Part shown: in pieces, positions 1 to 5,951 of the stretch | Layout: every line of letters begins with the position of its first letter | Position numbering within the stretch: position 1 is the stretch's first letter | NCBI GenBank assembly: GCA_964552765.1 | Contig: CAZKIA010000029.1 | Coordinates: forward strand, 1-5,957 | Direction: 5' to 3' | DNA length: 5,957 bases | From: JAPUDQ01 sp964552765 | Lineage (GTDB): Bacteria > Patescibacteriota > Saccharimonadia > Saccharimonadales > Saccharimonadaceae | Program-made: the position numbers and the translations under genes | Notes under the pieces: generated by a model | What the model saw: the letters and a program-made list of their open reading frames with translations, nothing else | The model's database searches: none | What the model was told of the DNA's origin: nothing

Positions 1-66
1 GTGACTGTTTCCAACTCTTCTTCATGATTTGGTAACATCAAGTATATAATTGCCTGTGGTTATGTT

Positions 67-96
67 ATTATAAACGTAGTTTCATTTGAGAGACAA
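67..96 (-). promoter_or_regulatory. Possible divergent promoter reading off the left edge
   Basis: Read on the minus strand, TTGTCT (91-96, four of six matches) and a perfect TATAAT (67-72) are separated by 18 bp. A start near position 60 would transcribe toward the left edge, where a minus-strand ATG at 25-23 opens eight codons before the window ends. No Shine-Dalgarno precedes that ATG. The region is AT-rich, so chance matches are likely. Confidence 0.2.
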
Positions 97-114
97 ACAC
101 CACGGACATACAAA
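86..114 (+). promoter_or_regulatory. Candidate promoter for the surface-protein gene
   Basis: TTGAGA (86-91, five of six matches to the sigma70 -35 consensus) is followed after 17 bp by TACAAA (109-114, four of six matches to the -10). Transcription would start near 121 and leave a leader of about 68 nt before the ATG at 189. A perfect TATAAT also lies at 45-50, but no convincing -35 sits at the right distance, so this pair is preferred. The call rests on hexamer matching alone. Confidence 0.35.
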
Positions 115-188
115 TAACGAGGGGATAGGTGCACTATGCGTATTACACGTAGTGTGTCTTTGTTCTATTAAAAAGCGAGGCGGTAATT

Positions 189-1415
189 ATGCAAAAGGTA
201 CTGACTTCACTCGGGATAGCTATATTATCAGTAGTTAGTTTTACTTGGTTTACGAGTACACCTGTATCTGCCGTCACACCGCCTGATACGTGTTTTGCCT
301 TTGATAGCGCTACCGGTACGATCACGAAGTATTACAAAAACGAGAGCAACAATATATCGAATCCAGTGTGCCCTAAGGATGTTGAGATACCGAGCTCTAT
401 CGGTGGCGTGGCTGTGGGTAGTATTTATCATTATGCTTTCCATAATAATCAACTCACCTCAATTAACATTCCAAGTAGTGTAGCAAGTATTGGTTCGGAC
501 GCTTTCTCAAACAATCAACTCACATCCCTCACGATCCCTGATAGTGTTACGACACTGGGTAGTTCTGCTTTTCTGGGAAATCAGATTACTTCGGTCACTA
601 TCTCGAATCATCTTACGTATATCGACCGTAATACCTTTATGTATAATCGCTTAACCACCGTCACAGTCCCTGATAGCGTTACCAATATACATCCTTATGC
701 CTTTGGCCTTCAGAACCCATGGGGAGGAGATTTGGATACCGCTACGAATGGCGCACCTGATATGTGGACTGTAAGTCCTAGCGAAGCTCAGCAAGTTTAC
801 GATAGTATCTGGTATGTTCGTCTTTATACAGCTAACCCCTCAAACCCGAACCATCTTTATAGTGGAGCAGTAAATGAGGACTGGTGGTTTGGAAATGACA
901 AAAACGCGAACAATCAAGACGACTCACTTGGCGGACATCTCATAAACCCAACGTCAGTTAGCATGAGCTTTGTAGATGACAGTGGGGTAGAGGTGCAGGC
1001 TAGTACTTCATTTGTAGGTATGCTCAGCGATGGGACTATGCTGCATGATTACCTTGTCAGTAAAGGGCCTAATATTCCCGGAATAGTAGATTCATATGCT
1101 ATTACTCCTGCCGAACAATCAGCTCTCGACACTGCTCTCGCTGCCTATTACCGTATCGGCGATACCTTTACTTACACCGCGCCCCTCATCAACGGTATCA
1201 CGCCAACACCTGCTAGCTATAGTTTCGTTTTGGGTGCAACGAATGAAGTGAATACCAAGACATTTGTGTATAGTGCGGCTACTGCACCTGCAACAGGTAA
1301 TGGACTAGCAAATACGGGTACGAGCCTCACAACTATGCTGATTGCAGCGGCTTCGTTGATATTAGTAAGTGTGTTCCTTGGGCTGTATCGGTACAAGGTA
1401 TCGCGTAGCGTGTAG
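189..1415 (+). CDS. Secreted BspA-type leucine-rich-repeat surface protein with sortase-like anchor
   Basis: This 408-residue protein is built for export and surface display. A signal peptide covers residues 1-28: K3, a hydrophobic core, and a likely cut after Val-Ser-Ala. Four 22-residue repeats follow at 86-173, each of the form NNQLTSxxIPxSVxxIGxxAF, matching the BspA/LRR_5 type used for adhesion to cells or matrix. A half-repeat at 64-85 probably caps the array. The only two cysteines (C35, C61) flank the mature N-terminus and could form a disulphide. Residues 256-363 begin like a MucBP-type module (SVSMSFVDDSGVEV) and end TKTFVYSA, but that match is weak. The C-terminus has LANTG (373-377), a hydrophobic segment and a basic tail. 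The ATG at 189 is supported by GAGG at 177-180, 8 nt upstream. The ligand is unknown; a role in host-cell contact is inferred from the domain type. Confidence 0.9.
   Translation: MQKVLTSLGIAILSVVSFTWFTSTPVSAVTPPDTCFAFDSATGTITKYYKNESNNISNPVCPKDVEIPSSIGGVAVGSIYHYAFHNNQLTSINIPSSVASIGSDAFSNNQLTSLTIPDSVTTLGSSAFLGNQITSVTISNHLTYIDRNTFMYNRLTTVTVPDSVTNIHPYAFGLQNPWGGDLDTATNGAPDMWTVSPSEAQQVYDSIWYVRLYTANPSNPNHLYSGAVNEDWWFGNDKNANNQDDSLGGHLINPTSVSMSFVDDSGVEVQASTSFVGMLSDGTMLHDYLVSKGPNIPGIVDSYAITPAEQSALDTALAAYYRIGDTFTYTAPLINGITPTPASYSFVLGATNEVNTKTFVYSAATAPATGNGLANTGTSLTTMLIAAASLILVSVFLGLYRYKVSRSV
444..707 (+). repeat. Four tandem 66-bp units encoding 22-residue leucine-rich repeats
   Basis: The units start at 444, 510, 576 and 642 and encode residues 86-107, 108-129, 130-151 and 152-173. 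They run back to back with no insertion. Units 1 and 2 are closest at DNA level (both open with AAnAATCAACTCACnTC), while units 3 and 4 have diverged, including loss of the conserved Pro in unit 3 (ISNHL instead of IPDSV). This fits old duplication with little recent homogenisation. Confidence 0.85.
1305..1412 (+). other. C-terminal cell-surface sorting signal (LANTG, hydrophobic segment, basic tail)
   Basis: Residues 373-377 are LANTG. They are followed by about 20 hydrophobic residues (roughly 383-402) and the charged end RYKVSRSV. This three-part layout is the standard sortase substrate signal with Ala in place of the usual Pro of LPXTG. LAXTG is the form known for class E sortases of Actinobacteria. 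If no sortase exists in this genome, the segment would still work as a C-terminal membrane anchor. Confidence 0.7.
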
Positions 1416-1422
1416 CGGTACT

Positions 1423-1452
1423 TTGCCGACATAAGCGTGATTGTTGTATAAT
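1423..1452 (+). promoter_or_regulatory. Promoter of the ftsA-like operon, probably giving a leaderless mRNA
   Basis: TTGCCG (1423-1428, four of six matches) and a perfect TATAAT (1447-1452) are 18 bp apart. The -10 box ends 8 bp before the ATG at 1461, so the expected start site is at about 1458-1461. That leaves almost no 5' UTR, and no Shine-Dalgarno-like sequence lies in the bases just before the ATG. Both facts point to leaderless translation. The promoter sits in the 45-bp gap after the surface-protein gene. Confidence 0.6.
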
Positions 1453-1460
1453 CAATACTA

Positions 1461-2738
1461 ATGAAACTCAGTACCCTCAAGAGCAAGTTGCCATCAATTG
1501 CCAAAAAATCCAGCCAAGACGATGATATTATCGTTGGGCTTGATATTGGGACTGAATTTGTCAAAGCACTGATCGCTCGAGTAAATGGTGATGATATCGA
1601 GATTATCGGGGTGGGCCGGGCACGCCAGGCGGTTGATGATATGCACAGTGGGGCGATTGCCGACATCGGCGGTGTGGTGCGAAACTGCGAAGAAGCACTT
1701 GCCGCTGCTGAGGTTCAAGCCGGACTTCAGGGCAAGCGCGTTGTGATCGGGATTGCAGGCGAGCTTGTCAAAGGCCTTACCCAAACGATTCGTTACAAGC
1801 GTCCGCAGCCTGATCGCCCACTCGACATTGCCGAGATGGAGCTGATCATTGAGAAGGTGCAAGAACGCGCCCAGACAAAAGCCCAACAGCAAATAGGGTT
1901 TGAGACCGGCAACAAAGACGTCGAAGTGAAACTGGTGAACTCGGCGATTGTGAGCATACATATCGATGGCTACAAAGTTAGTAATCCGATTGGTTTTCAG
2001 GGTAAAGACATCGCAATTCAGATATATACCGCCTTTGCGCCGATGGTACATATCGGCGCACTTGAGCGAGCTGCTGCCGAGCTTGATCTTGATTTGATTG
2101 CAGTGGCGGCCGAGCCATTTGCCGTCTCTCGCAGTGTGCTTGGGACTGACGCCAGTAGTACATTTACGGCGATCTTGGCCGATGTTGGCGGTGGCACGAC
2201 AGATATTGCTGTGGTAAATGACGGCGGCGTCGAGGGAACAAAGATGTTTGGGATTGGCGGGCGGAGCTTTACTCGGACAATTGCGAATGATATGGATCTG
2301 AGCTATGAAGATGCCGAGAAACTCAAGGTCAATATCGACGAGCCGAATCTCAAAGAATCTGTCGTGACCAAACTTAATACGTCCGTCGATAAAACACTTG
2401 ATGTCTGGATGGGGGGAGTTGAGTTGGCACTCAGTGAGTTTGATTCTGTTGATCATTTACCACCGCGTATTCTTCTGTGTGGCGGAGGGGCAAGCCTTAA
2501 GCGGCTGGTCACAGCTCTGCATCAGCGAGAATGGTACAAAGACCTGCCATTTACGAAGCAGCCGAGCGTGCAGCTGATTCATCCATCTGATGTTGTCGGT
2601 ATCAAAGATACAACAGGTGACGCCAAAGACCATACCTTTATCACGGCCATGGGCTTACTGCGAGTTGGATATGATACAATTATTGGTACAGATGGCAATA
2701 GCATCAAAGAAAAACTAAACCGAATCTTACGAATATGA
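1461..2738 (+). CDS. ftsA: FtsA-like actin-fold ATPase (cell division FtsA / PilM superfamily)
   Basis: In bacteria FtsA tethers FtsZ filaments to the inner face of the membrane and activates the division machinery. The 425-residue product shows the actin-type ATP site in order: phosphate-1 loop GLDIGTEFVK (26-35), phosphate-2 loop ADVGGGTTDIAV (240-251) and adenosine loop ILLCGGGASLK (337-347). Between the first two, about residues 95-195 look like the inserted 1C/SHS2 region, including IHIDGYKVSNPIGFQGKDI. The last 12 residues, SIKEKLNRILRI, can form a basic amphipathic helix like the FtsA membrane-targeting tail. The length is close to that of known FtsA proteins. PilM of type IV pili shares the fold and is the main alternative; the C-terminal helix and the MltG neighbour favour FtsA, but no ftsZ is visible here. 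The ATG at 1461 is the only good early start. The gene ends in an ATGA overlap with the next one. Confidence 0.82.
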   Translation: MKLSTLKSKLPSIAKKSSQDDDIIVGLDIGTEFVKALIARVNGDDIEIIGVGRARQAVDDMHSGAIADIGGVVRNCEEALAAAEVQAGLQGKRVVIGIAGELVKGLTQTIRYKRPQPDRPLDIAEMELIIEKVQERAQTKAQQQIGFETGNKDVEVKLVNSAIVSIHIDGYKVSNPIGFQGKDIAIQIYTAFAPMVHIGALERAAAELDLDLIAVAAEPFAVSRSVLGTDASSTFTAILADVGGGTTDIAVVNDGGVEGTKMFGIGGRSFTRTIANDMDLSYEDAEKLKVNIDEPNLKESVVTKLNTSVDKTLDVWMGGVELALSEFDSVDHLPPRILLCGGGASLKRLVTALHQREWYKDLPFTKQPSVQLIHPSDVVGIKDTTGDAKDHTFITAMGLLRVGYDTIIGTDGNSIKEKLNRILRI

Positions 2739-4324
2739 GCCCACAGCCTACTACGAAAAAGGATACAAAAAAAGACGTTGTCTATATTGATATTGAAGAT
2801 GATATCACTTCGATAATCGATAAGGTCAAGACAGCCTCATCATCAATTGTCGCGCTTGTTCCGCCCAAACGGATTGGCGCCTTACAAAGTGTTGTTAATC
2901 TCAAACTTCTTAACCGCGCAGCCGAGGGTGCCAAAAAACGTATCGTGCTGATTACCAATGACACTGCTCTTACAGCGCTTGCTGCTGGTATCTCGATCCC
3001 CGTTGCAAAGAACTTGCAGAGTAAGCCCGAAGTAGCAGAAGTCCCAGCGCTTAGTGTTGATGACGATGATGTTATCGACGGTGATACGGTGCCGAGTGAT
3101 GATGCGGTGGATGACAGTAATGATATACCTGTCGCACCAACCAAAGAAGCTCCATCTTCGAAGCGTCGAGCAACAGGAGCGGCTATACCAAATTTTGATG
3201 CGTTTCGTAACAAACTGGCACTTATTATCGGAGGCGGGTTACTACTCATCGGTCTACTGATATGGGCGATATTTTTCGCTCCTCATGCCACCGTTACTAT
3301 CGTTGCCAAGACAACACCCTATGGCGTGAATAAGCCGTTAACAGCAACGCCCGATGGTCGTCTTGATCTTGCTTCGGGATCAATCCAGTCTGTCGTCAAA
3401 GAGATTAAGAAATCAGCCAGTGCAGATTTCACGGCAACAGGTAAAAAAGATGTCGGTGAAAAAGCGACAGGATCAGTTAGTTTTGCGATTAAAGATATCG
3501 ATATGCTCGGGACGACAATTCCAGCTGGCACGCAACTTTCTTCATCTAGTGGAGCTATCTATACAACTGATGCGAGTGTAACGATGACAATCTCGAACTA
3601 CAAAGGCGCCGTTACGACAATGACTGCATCGGGCAGTGGTACAAAATACAATGGTGCGACAGGTGCCATGTCGGGATCTCCTTCTGGGGTGTCGGCAACG
3701 ATTAAGGATGCAACCACGGGCGGTACCGACAAAACGGTAACTGTTGTCACCGAAGAAGATGCTGCCGGTGCTCGTGAAAAGATCAAGACGACCAATGCTG
3801 ACAGCGTAAAGTCTGAACTAAAAAAGCAGTTTGCCAACGATCTGATCGTTGTCGATGAGAGCTATACCGTAACACCCGGCGACCCTGTTGTTGCTCCAGC
3901 TGTTGGTCAAGAAGCCACAACAGGCAAGGTCACAACTGAGACCACCTATACCATGATCGCCTTTGCTCGCAATGACATTCGTACGTTGCTCGAAAAAGAC
4001 CTCACAAAACAGATCGGTTCACTACCAAATCAAATGATCTACGACCAGGGGCTAGATAAGGTCAAGTTCAACAGCTATGCCAAACAGGGCACTACACACA
4101 AACTCAACCTTGTTACGACCGGATATGTCGGCCCATCGATCAACTCGGCCGATCTTGCTAAGAAACTTGTTGGCAAGCGCGAGATGGAGATATCGCAGAT
4201 CATTAAGTCATCTGAGGGTATCAAATCTGTCGATGTTCGTTTCTCTCCGTTTTGGGTATCGACAGCACCAGGTGCTGATAAGATAACAATCAAATTTGAT
4301 ATCGAGAATGCAAAAAACAACTAA
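2735..4324 (+). CDS. Bitopic membrane protein with Rossmann-like cytoplasmic domain and baseplate-J-like outer domain; function unknown
   Basis: The 529 residues divide clearly. Residues 21-95 look like a compact alpha/beta domain in the cytoplasm, with strands SIVALVPP and RIVLITND around a helix and the motif RIGALQSVVNLKLLNRAA. Residues 96-147 are a disordered acidic linker with many Asp, ending in basic SSKRR. One membrane helix spans about 161-182, and with basic residues before it the remaining 345 residues should lie outside. Residues 244-284 (ATGSVSF then TTIPAGTQLSSSSGAIYTT) resemble the start of baseplate-J/gp47-type domains, and the end FSPFWVSTAPGADKITI is typical of CPR proteins annotated that way. 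That name is by resemblance; no phage tail genes are near. There is no signal peptide and no catalytic motif I recognise. The ATG overlaps the ftsA-like stop by 4 bp, which suggests coupled translation and perhaps a physical partnership. A division or envelope scaffold is inference only. Confidence 0.85.
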   Translation: MSPQPTTKKDTKKDVVYIDIEDDITSIIDKVKTASSSIVALVPPKRIGALQSVVNLKLLNRAAEGAKKRIVLITNDTALTALAAGISIPVAKNLQSKPEVAEVPALSVDDDDVIDGDTVPSDDAVDDSNDIPVAPTKEAPSSKRRATGAAIPNFDAFRNKLALIIGGGLLLIGLLIWAIFFAPHATVTIVAKTTPYGVNKPLTATPDGRLDLASGSIQSVVKEIKKSASADFTATGKKDVGEKATGSVSFAIKDIDMLGTTIPAGTQLSSSSGAIYTTDASVTMTISNYKGAVTTMTASGSGTKYNGATGAMSGSPSGVSATIKDATTGGTDKTVTVVTEEDAAGAREKIKTTNADSVKSELKKQFANDLIVVDESYTVTPGDPVVAPAVGQEATTGKVTTETTYTMIAFARNDIRTLLEKDLTKQIGSLPNQMIYDQGLDKVKFNSYAKQGTTHKLNLVTTGYVGPSINSADLAKKLVGKREMEISQIIKSSEGIKSVDVRFSPFWVSTAPGADKITIKFDIENAKNN

Positions 4325-4712
4325 CTACTTAGCACTCGATGTCGGTTCACGGCGGATTGGGGTAGCGGTTGCTGATGACGTGGTACGTATTTCGCGGCCA
4401 CTACCGACAGTTGAGGCAGGGGCTCATGACATCGAAGATATCGTGACGATTGCCACAGATGAAGCCTGCGATACTATCATTATTGGATACCCTCGTAGCC
4501 AATCGGGCGATCCAACGAGTCAGACGCACGAAGTAGAGGCATTTGCCGATAGACTCCGTACGAAGTTTGAGGGACGCATAGCGTTTCAAGATGAATCACT
4601 AACCTCAGTTCTCGCCGAAGAGCGGCTGATTGCCCGTAAAAAACCATACACCAAAGCAGATATTGACGCTGAAGCAGCTTGTATTATCCTGACTGATTTT
4701 CTGGAAAAATAG
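4308..4712 (+). CDS. ruvX: RuvX/YqgF-family Holliday junction resolvase-like nuclease
   Basis: RuvX (YqgF) is an RNase H-fold nuclease linked to Holliday junction resolution and to pre-16S rRNA processing. The 134-residue form has the family motifs in order: LDVGSRRIGVAVAD (10-23, catalytic Asp 11), IIIGYPRSQSGDP (57-69, matching the usual GLP-x-x-x-x-G loop with Tyr for Leu), FQDESLTSVLAEERL (93-107, acidic Asp95/Glu96; the usual form is DERLTT) and DIDAEAACIILTDFL (118-132, last catalytic Asp 120). The length is normal for the family. The ATG at 4308 is chosen because family members begin only a few residues before the LDVG strand. An in-frame TTG at 4296 would add four residues. The start lies inside the preceding gene (17-bp overlap) and has only a weak GAG almost touching the ATG, so translation probably depends on ribosomes arriving from upstream. 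Confidence 0.93.
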   Translation: MQKTTNYLALDVGSRRIGVAVADDVVRISRPLPTVEAGAHDIEDIVTIATDEACDTIIIGYPRSQSGDPTSQTHEVEAFADRLRTKFEGRIAFQDESLTSVLAEERLIARKKPYTKADIDAEAACIILTDFLEK

Positions 4713-4713
4713 T

Positions 4714-5796
4714 ATGGACGAGGATATTACATCGATTGATTCACAGCCTGTTCATAGCCTGAAGATCAAGCATGGACGTTCAAAAATTATCATTGCTCTC
4801 ACGGTGTTAGGAGCACTCCTCGCTATCTTTGCTGTCGGTGTCGTAGGGTTTTATTCATCGTTGTTACCAGTTGATGGCCAAGCACAGGAAAACATTCGTA
4901 TTGTTATCAAGCAAGGTCAGACGGCCTCAGAAATTGCAGAGTTATTGCATAAAAATGGTTTGATCCGTAACAAGCCAGCATTTGAGTTGTATACAGAAAT
5001 GACAGGTAAGAATAGCCAGCTGCGATCGGGTGGCTATATACTCAAAAAATCACTCTCTGTTCAGGAGATTGTCGAGCATCTCGCGTCAGGCAAGACTGAT
5101 GAATTGCGGGTCACGCTATTGCCTGGACTGACACTGGAGGAACTGGCTGATCCGGCAGTCGCCGGCAGTCTTGCCCAACAAGGCTTTAAGGAGCAAGAGA
5201 TCAAGAGCGCGCTTAGTAAGCGCTACACATCGCAACTGTTCAAGGATCGACCAGCTGGCACGTCTCTTGAGGGCTACCTGTACCCAGAGACATATATCGT
5301 ATCAGCCGATGATACGTTGGATCATGTTTTTTCGCTGACATTTGATGAATTTTACAAACAGATCACCGATAACAAGATTGAGGAGCAACTCAAGGCTCAA
5401 GGGTTAACGCTCTATCAGGGAATTATTTTGGCATCTATTGTCCAGAAAGAAGTCTCCGACCCCAGTGATCAGCGCCAGGTAGCGCAAGTTTTTTTGAAGC
5501 GACTCAAAGAAGGAACGGTTCTCGGCTCTGATGTTACATTTCTCTATATCGCCAAGAAAGAAGGCCGCTCGCCGAGCGTGAATGATCCATCGCCGTACAA
5601 TACGCGTAAAAATGGAGGTCTGCCCCCAGGCCCAATTGCGAATTTCCATCTATCGGCTCTTCAGGCAGTTGCCAATCCAGCCTCAGGCGATTTCCTATAC
5701 TTTGTTGCTGGAGATGATGGTAAGACATACTTTTCGCGTACTGAGGCCGAGCATGACGCTAATGTTGCGGCGCATTGTAAAAAACTCTGTCATTAA
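4714..5796 (+). CDS. mltG: Endolytic murein transglycosylase MltG (YceG family)
   Basis: MltG sits in the inner membrane and cuts nascent peptidoglycan strands internally, setting glycan length. The 360-residue protein has a short cytoplasmic tail (1-23) and one membrane helix (about 24-48). A LysM-like region follows at 60-126 (IRIVIKQGQTASEIAELL and RSGGYIL), then the catalytic YceG domain. Family motifs are LEGYLYPETY (185-194), LASIVQKEVSD (239-249), LGSDVTFLY (270-278), SPYNTRKNGGLPPGPIAN (293-310) and YFVAGDDGKTYFSRTEAEHDANV (split at 329-351). Glu246 aligns, from memory of the E. coli protein, with catalytic Glu218. Two positions differ from common forms: Gln244 where EKE-type proteins have Glu, and IANFHLS where most have an NPG-type turn. 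The ATG follows the ruvX stop by 1 bp, with GGAAA at 4703-4707 as a possible ribosome site. This is the last gene of the four-gene run. Confidence 0.95.
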   Translation: MDEDITSIDSQPVHSLKIKHGRSKIIIALTVLGALLAIFAVGVVGFYSSLLPVDGQAQENIRIVIKQGQTASEIAELLHKNGLIRNKPAFELYTEMTGKNSQLRSGGYILKKSLSVQEIVEHLASGKTDELRVTLLPGLTLEELADPAVAGSLAQQGFKEQEIKSALSKRYTSQLFKDRPAGTSLEGYLYPETYIVSADDTLDHVFSLTFDEFYKQITDNKIEEQLKAQGLTLYQGIILASIVQKEVSDPSDQRQVAQVFLKRLKEGTVLGSDVTFLYIAKKEGRSPSVNDPSPYNTRKNGGLPPGPIANFHLSALQAVANPASGDFLYFVAGDDGKTYFSRTEAEHDANVAAHCKKLCH

Positions 5797-5813
5797 CATA
5801 TCTATCAAATCTA

Positions 5814-5829
5814 TTGACTATTTAGTCAA
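5814..5829. promoter_or_regulatory. Perfect 16-bp dyad overlapping the -35 box, candidate operator
   Basis: TTGACTATTTAGTCAA has 7-bp arms (TTGACTA and TAGTCAA) around a 2-bp centre. The left arm contains the whole -35 hexamer, so a bound dimer would block RNA polymerase. The arm sequence resembles sites of small winged-helix repressors such as MarR or Rrf2/IscR proteins, but that is from memory and the regulator cannot be named. It is not a terminator: the stem is AT-rich and no T-run follows. Confidence 0.55.
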
Positions 5830-5842
5830 GCAACCCTATACT
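5814..5842 (+). promoter_or_regulatory. Strong sigma70-type promoter downstream of mltG
   Basis: TTGACT (5814-5819, five of six matches) and TATACT (5837-5842, five of six matches) are spaced by the optimal 17 bp. Transcription would start around 5849 and run rightward off the window. It begins only 18 bp after the mltG stop and no terminator lies between, so the next unit may also receive read-through from the mltG operon. Confidence 0.65.
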
Positions 5843-5857
5843 AAGTATCGTACATGC

Positions 5858-5928
5858 ACAGATGATCTGTAGGGGACACGTCCCCGAAGGGTGGAATCAT
5901 ATTGTGTATGACCTACCGACAAATGTCG
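5858..5928 (+). promoter_or_regulatory. Hairpin-rich leader downstream of the right-edge promoter
   Basis: Four self-complementary elements follow one another in about 70 nt: ACAGATGATCTGT (5858-5870), GGGGACACGTCCCC (5872-5885), TCATA/TATGA (5897-5901 with 5907-5911, extendable by GGGTGG with CCTACC at 5889-5894 and 5912-5917) and CGACAAATGTCG (5917-5928). Such density just after a promoter suggests a structured 5' leader. I match it to no known riboswitch class. The same bases can also be read as a short peptide gene, so the structure and the peptide are competing or overlapping explanations. Confidence 0.35.
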
Positions 5929-5951
5929 CACGGATGCTAAAACGAACATGA
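5862..5951 (+). CDS. Possible 29-residue leader peptide or small protein
   Basis: An ATG at 5862, about 13 nt after the predicted transcript start, opens 29 codons to a TGA at 5949-5951. The peptide starts MICRGHVPEGWNHIVYD and ends in a basic stretch, ARMLKRT. It has no signal peptide or membrane segment and I recognise no family. Its stop overlaps an ATG at 5948 in the same ATGA pattern used between the ftsA-like gene and its neighbour, which is the main reason to list it. Against it: there is no Shine-Dalgarno and the length is one that can arise by chance. Confidence 0.3.
   Translation: MICRGHVPEGWNHIVYDLPTNVARMLKRT

Noticed and set aside
1..25. Minus-strand start (Met-Lys-Lys-Ser-Trp-Lys) at the left edge
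   Set aside because: Only eight codons are visible and there is no ribosome site. A + strand frame ending in TGA at 25-27 is equally possible, so no gene can be called.
1395..1430. CAAGGTA/TACTTTG complementarity around the surface-gene stop as a terminator
   Set aside because: The stem is short, contains a G-U pair and an 18-nt loop, and has no T-run. It is not a credible intrinsic terminator.
1217..1666. Minus-strand open frame of 149 codons spanning the surface-gene end and ftsA start
   Set aside because: It crosses a clear + strand promoter and two real genes, and its Ser/Ile-rich translation has no motif.
1494..2456. Long minus-strand open frame of 320 codons opposite the ftsA-like gene
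   Set aside because: Its product is rich in His, Cys and Asn with no recognisable domain, while the + strand frame carries complete actin-fold motifs. It is an antisense shadow.
2735..4324. Phage or contractile tail origin suggested by the baseplate-J-like region
   Set aside because: There are no tail, sheath, spike or capsid genes in the window, and the protein has a membrane helix and sits in a housekeeping operon.
5152..5170. Direct repeat CCGGCAGTC twice, one base apart, in mltG
   Set aside because: It lies within an in-frame coding stretch (DPAVAGSLAQ) and is best read as chance or a small slippage event without function.
5207..5225. Imperfect palindrome AGCGCGCTTAGTAAGCGCT inside mltG
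   Set aside because: It encodes part of the helix SALSKR in a conserved gene, has an off-centre bulge and is not near any promoter.
5582..5872. + strand open frame of 96 codons overlapping the mltG end
   Set aside because: It lies mostly inside the mltG catalytic domain in another frame, and its product has no family features.
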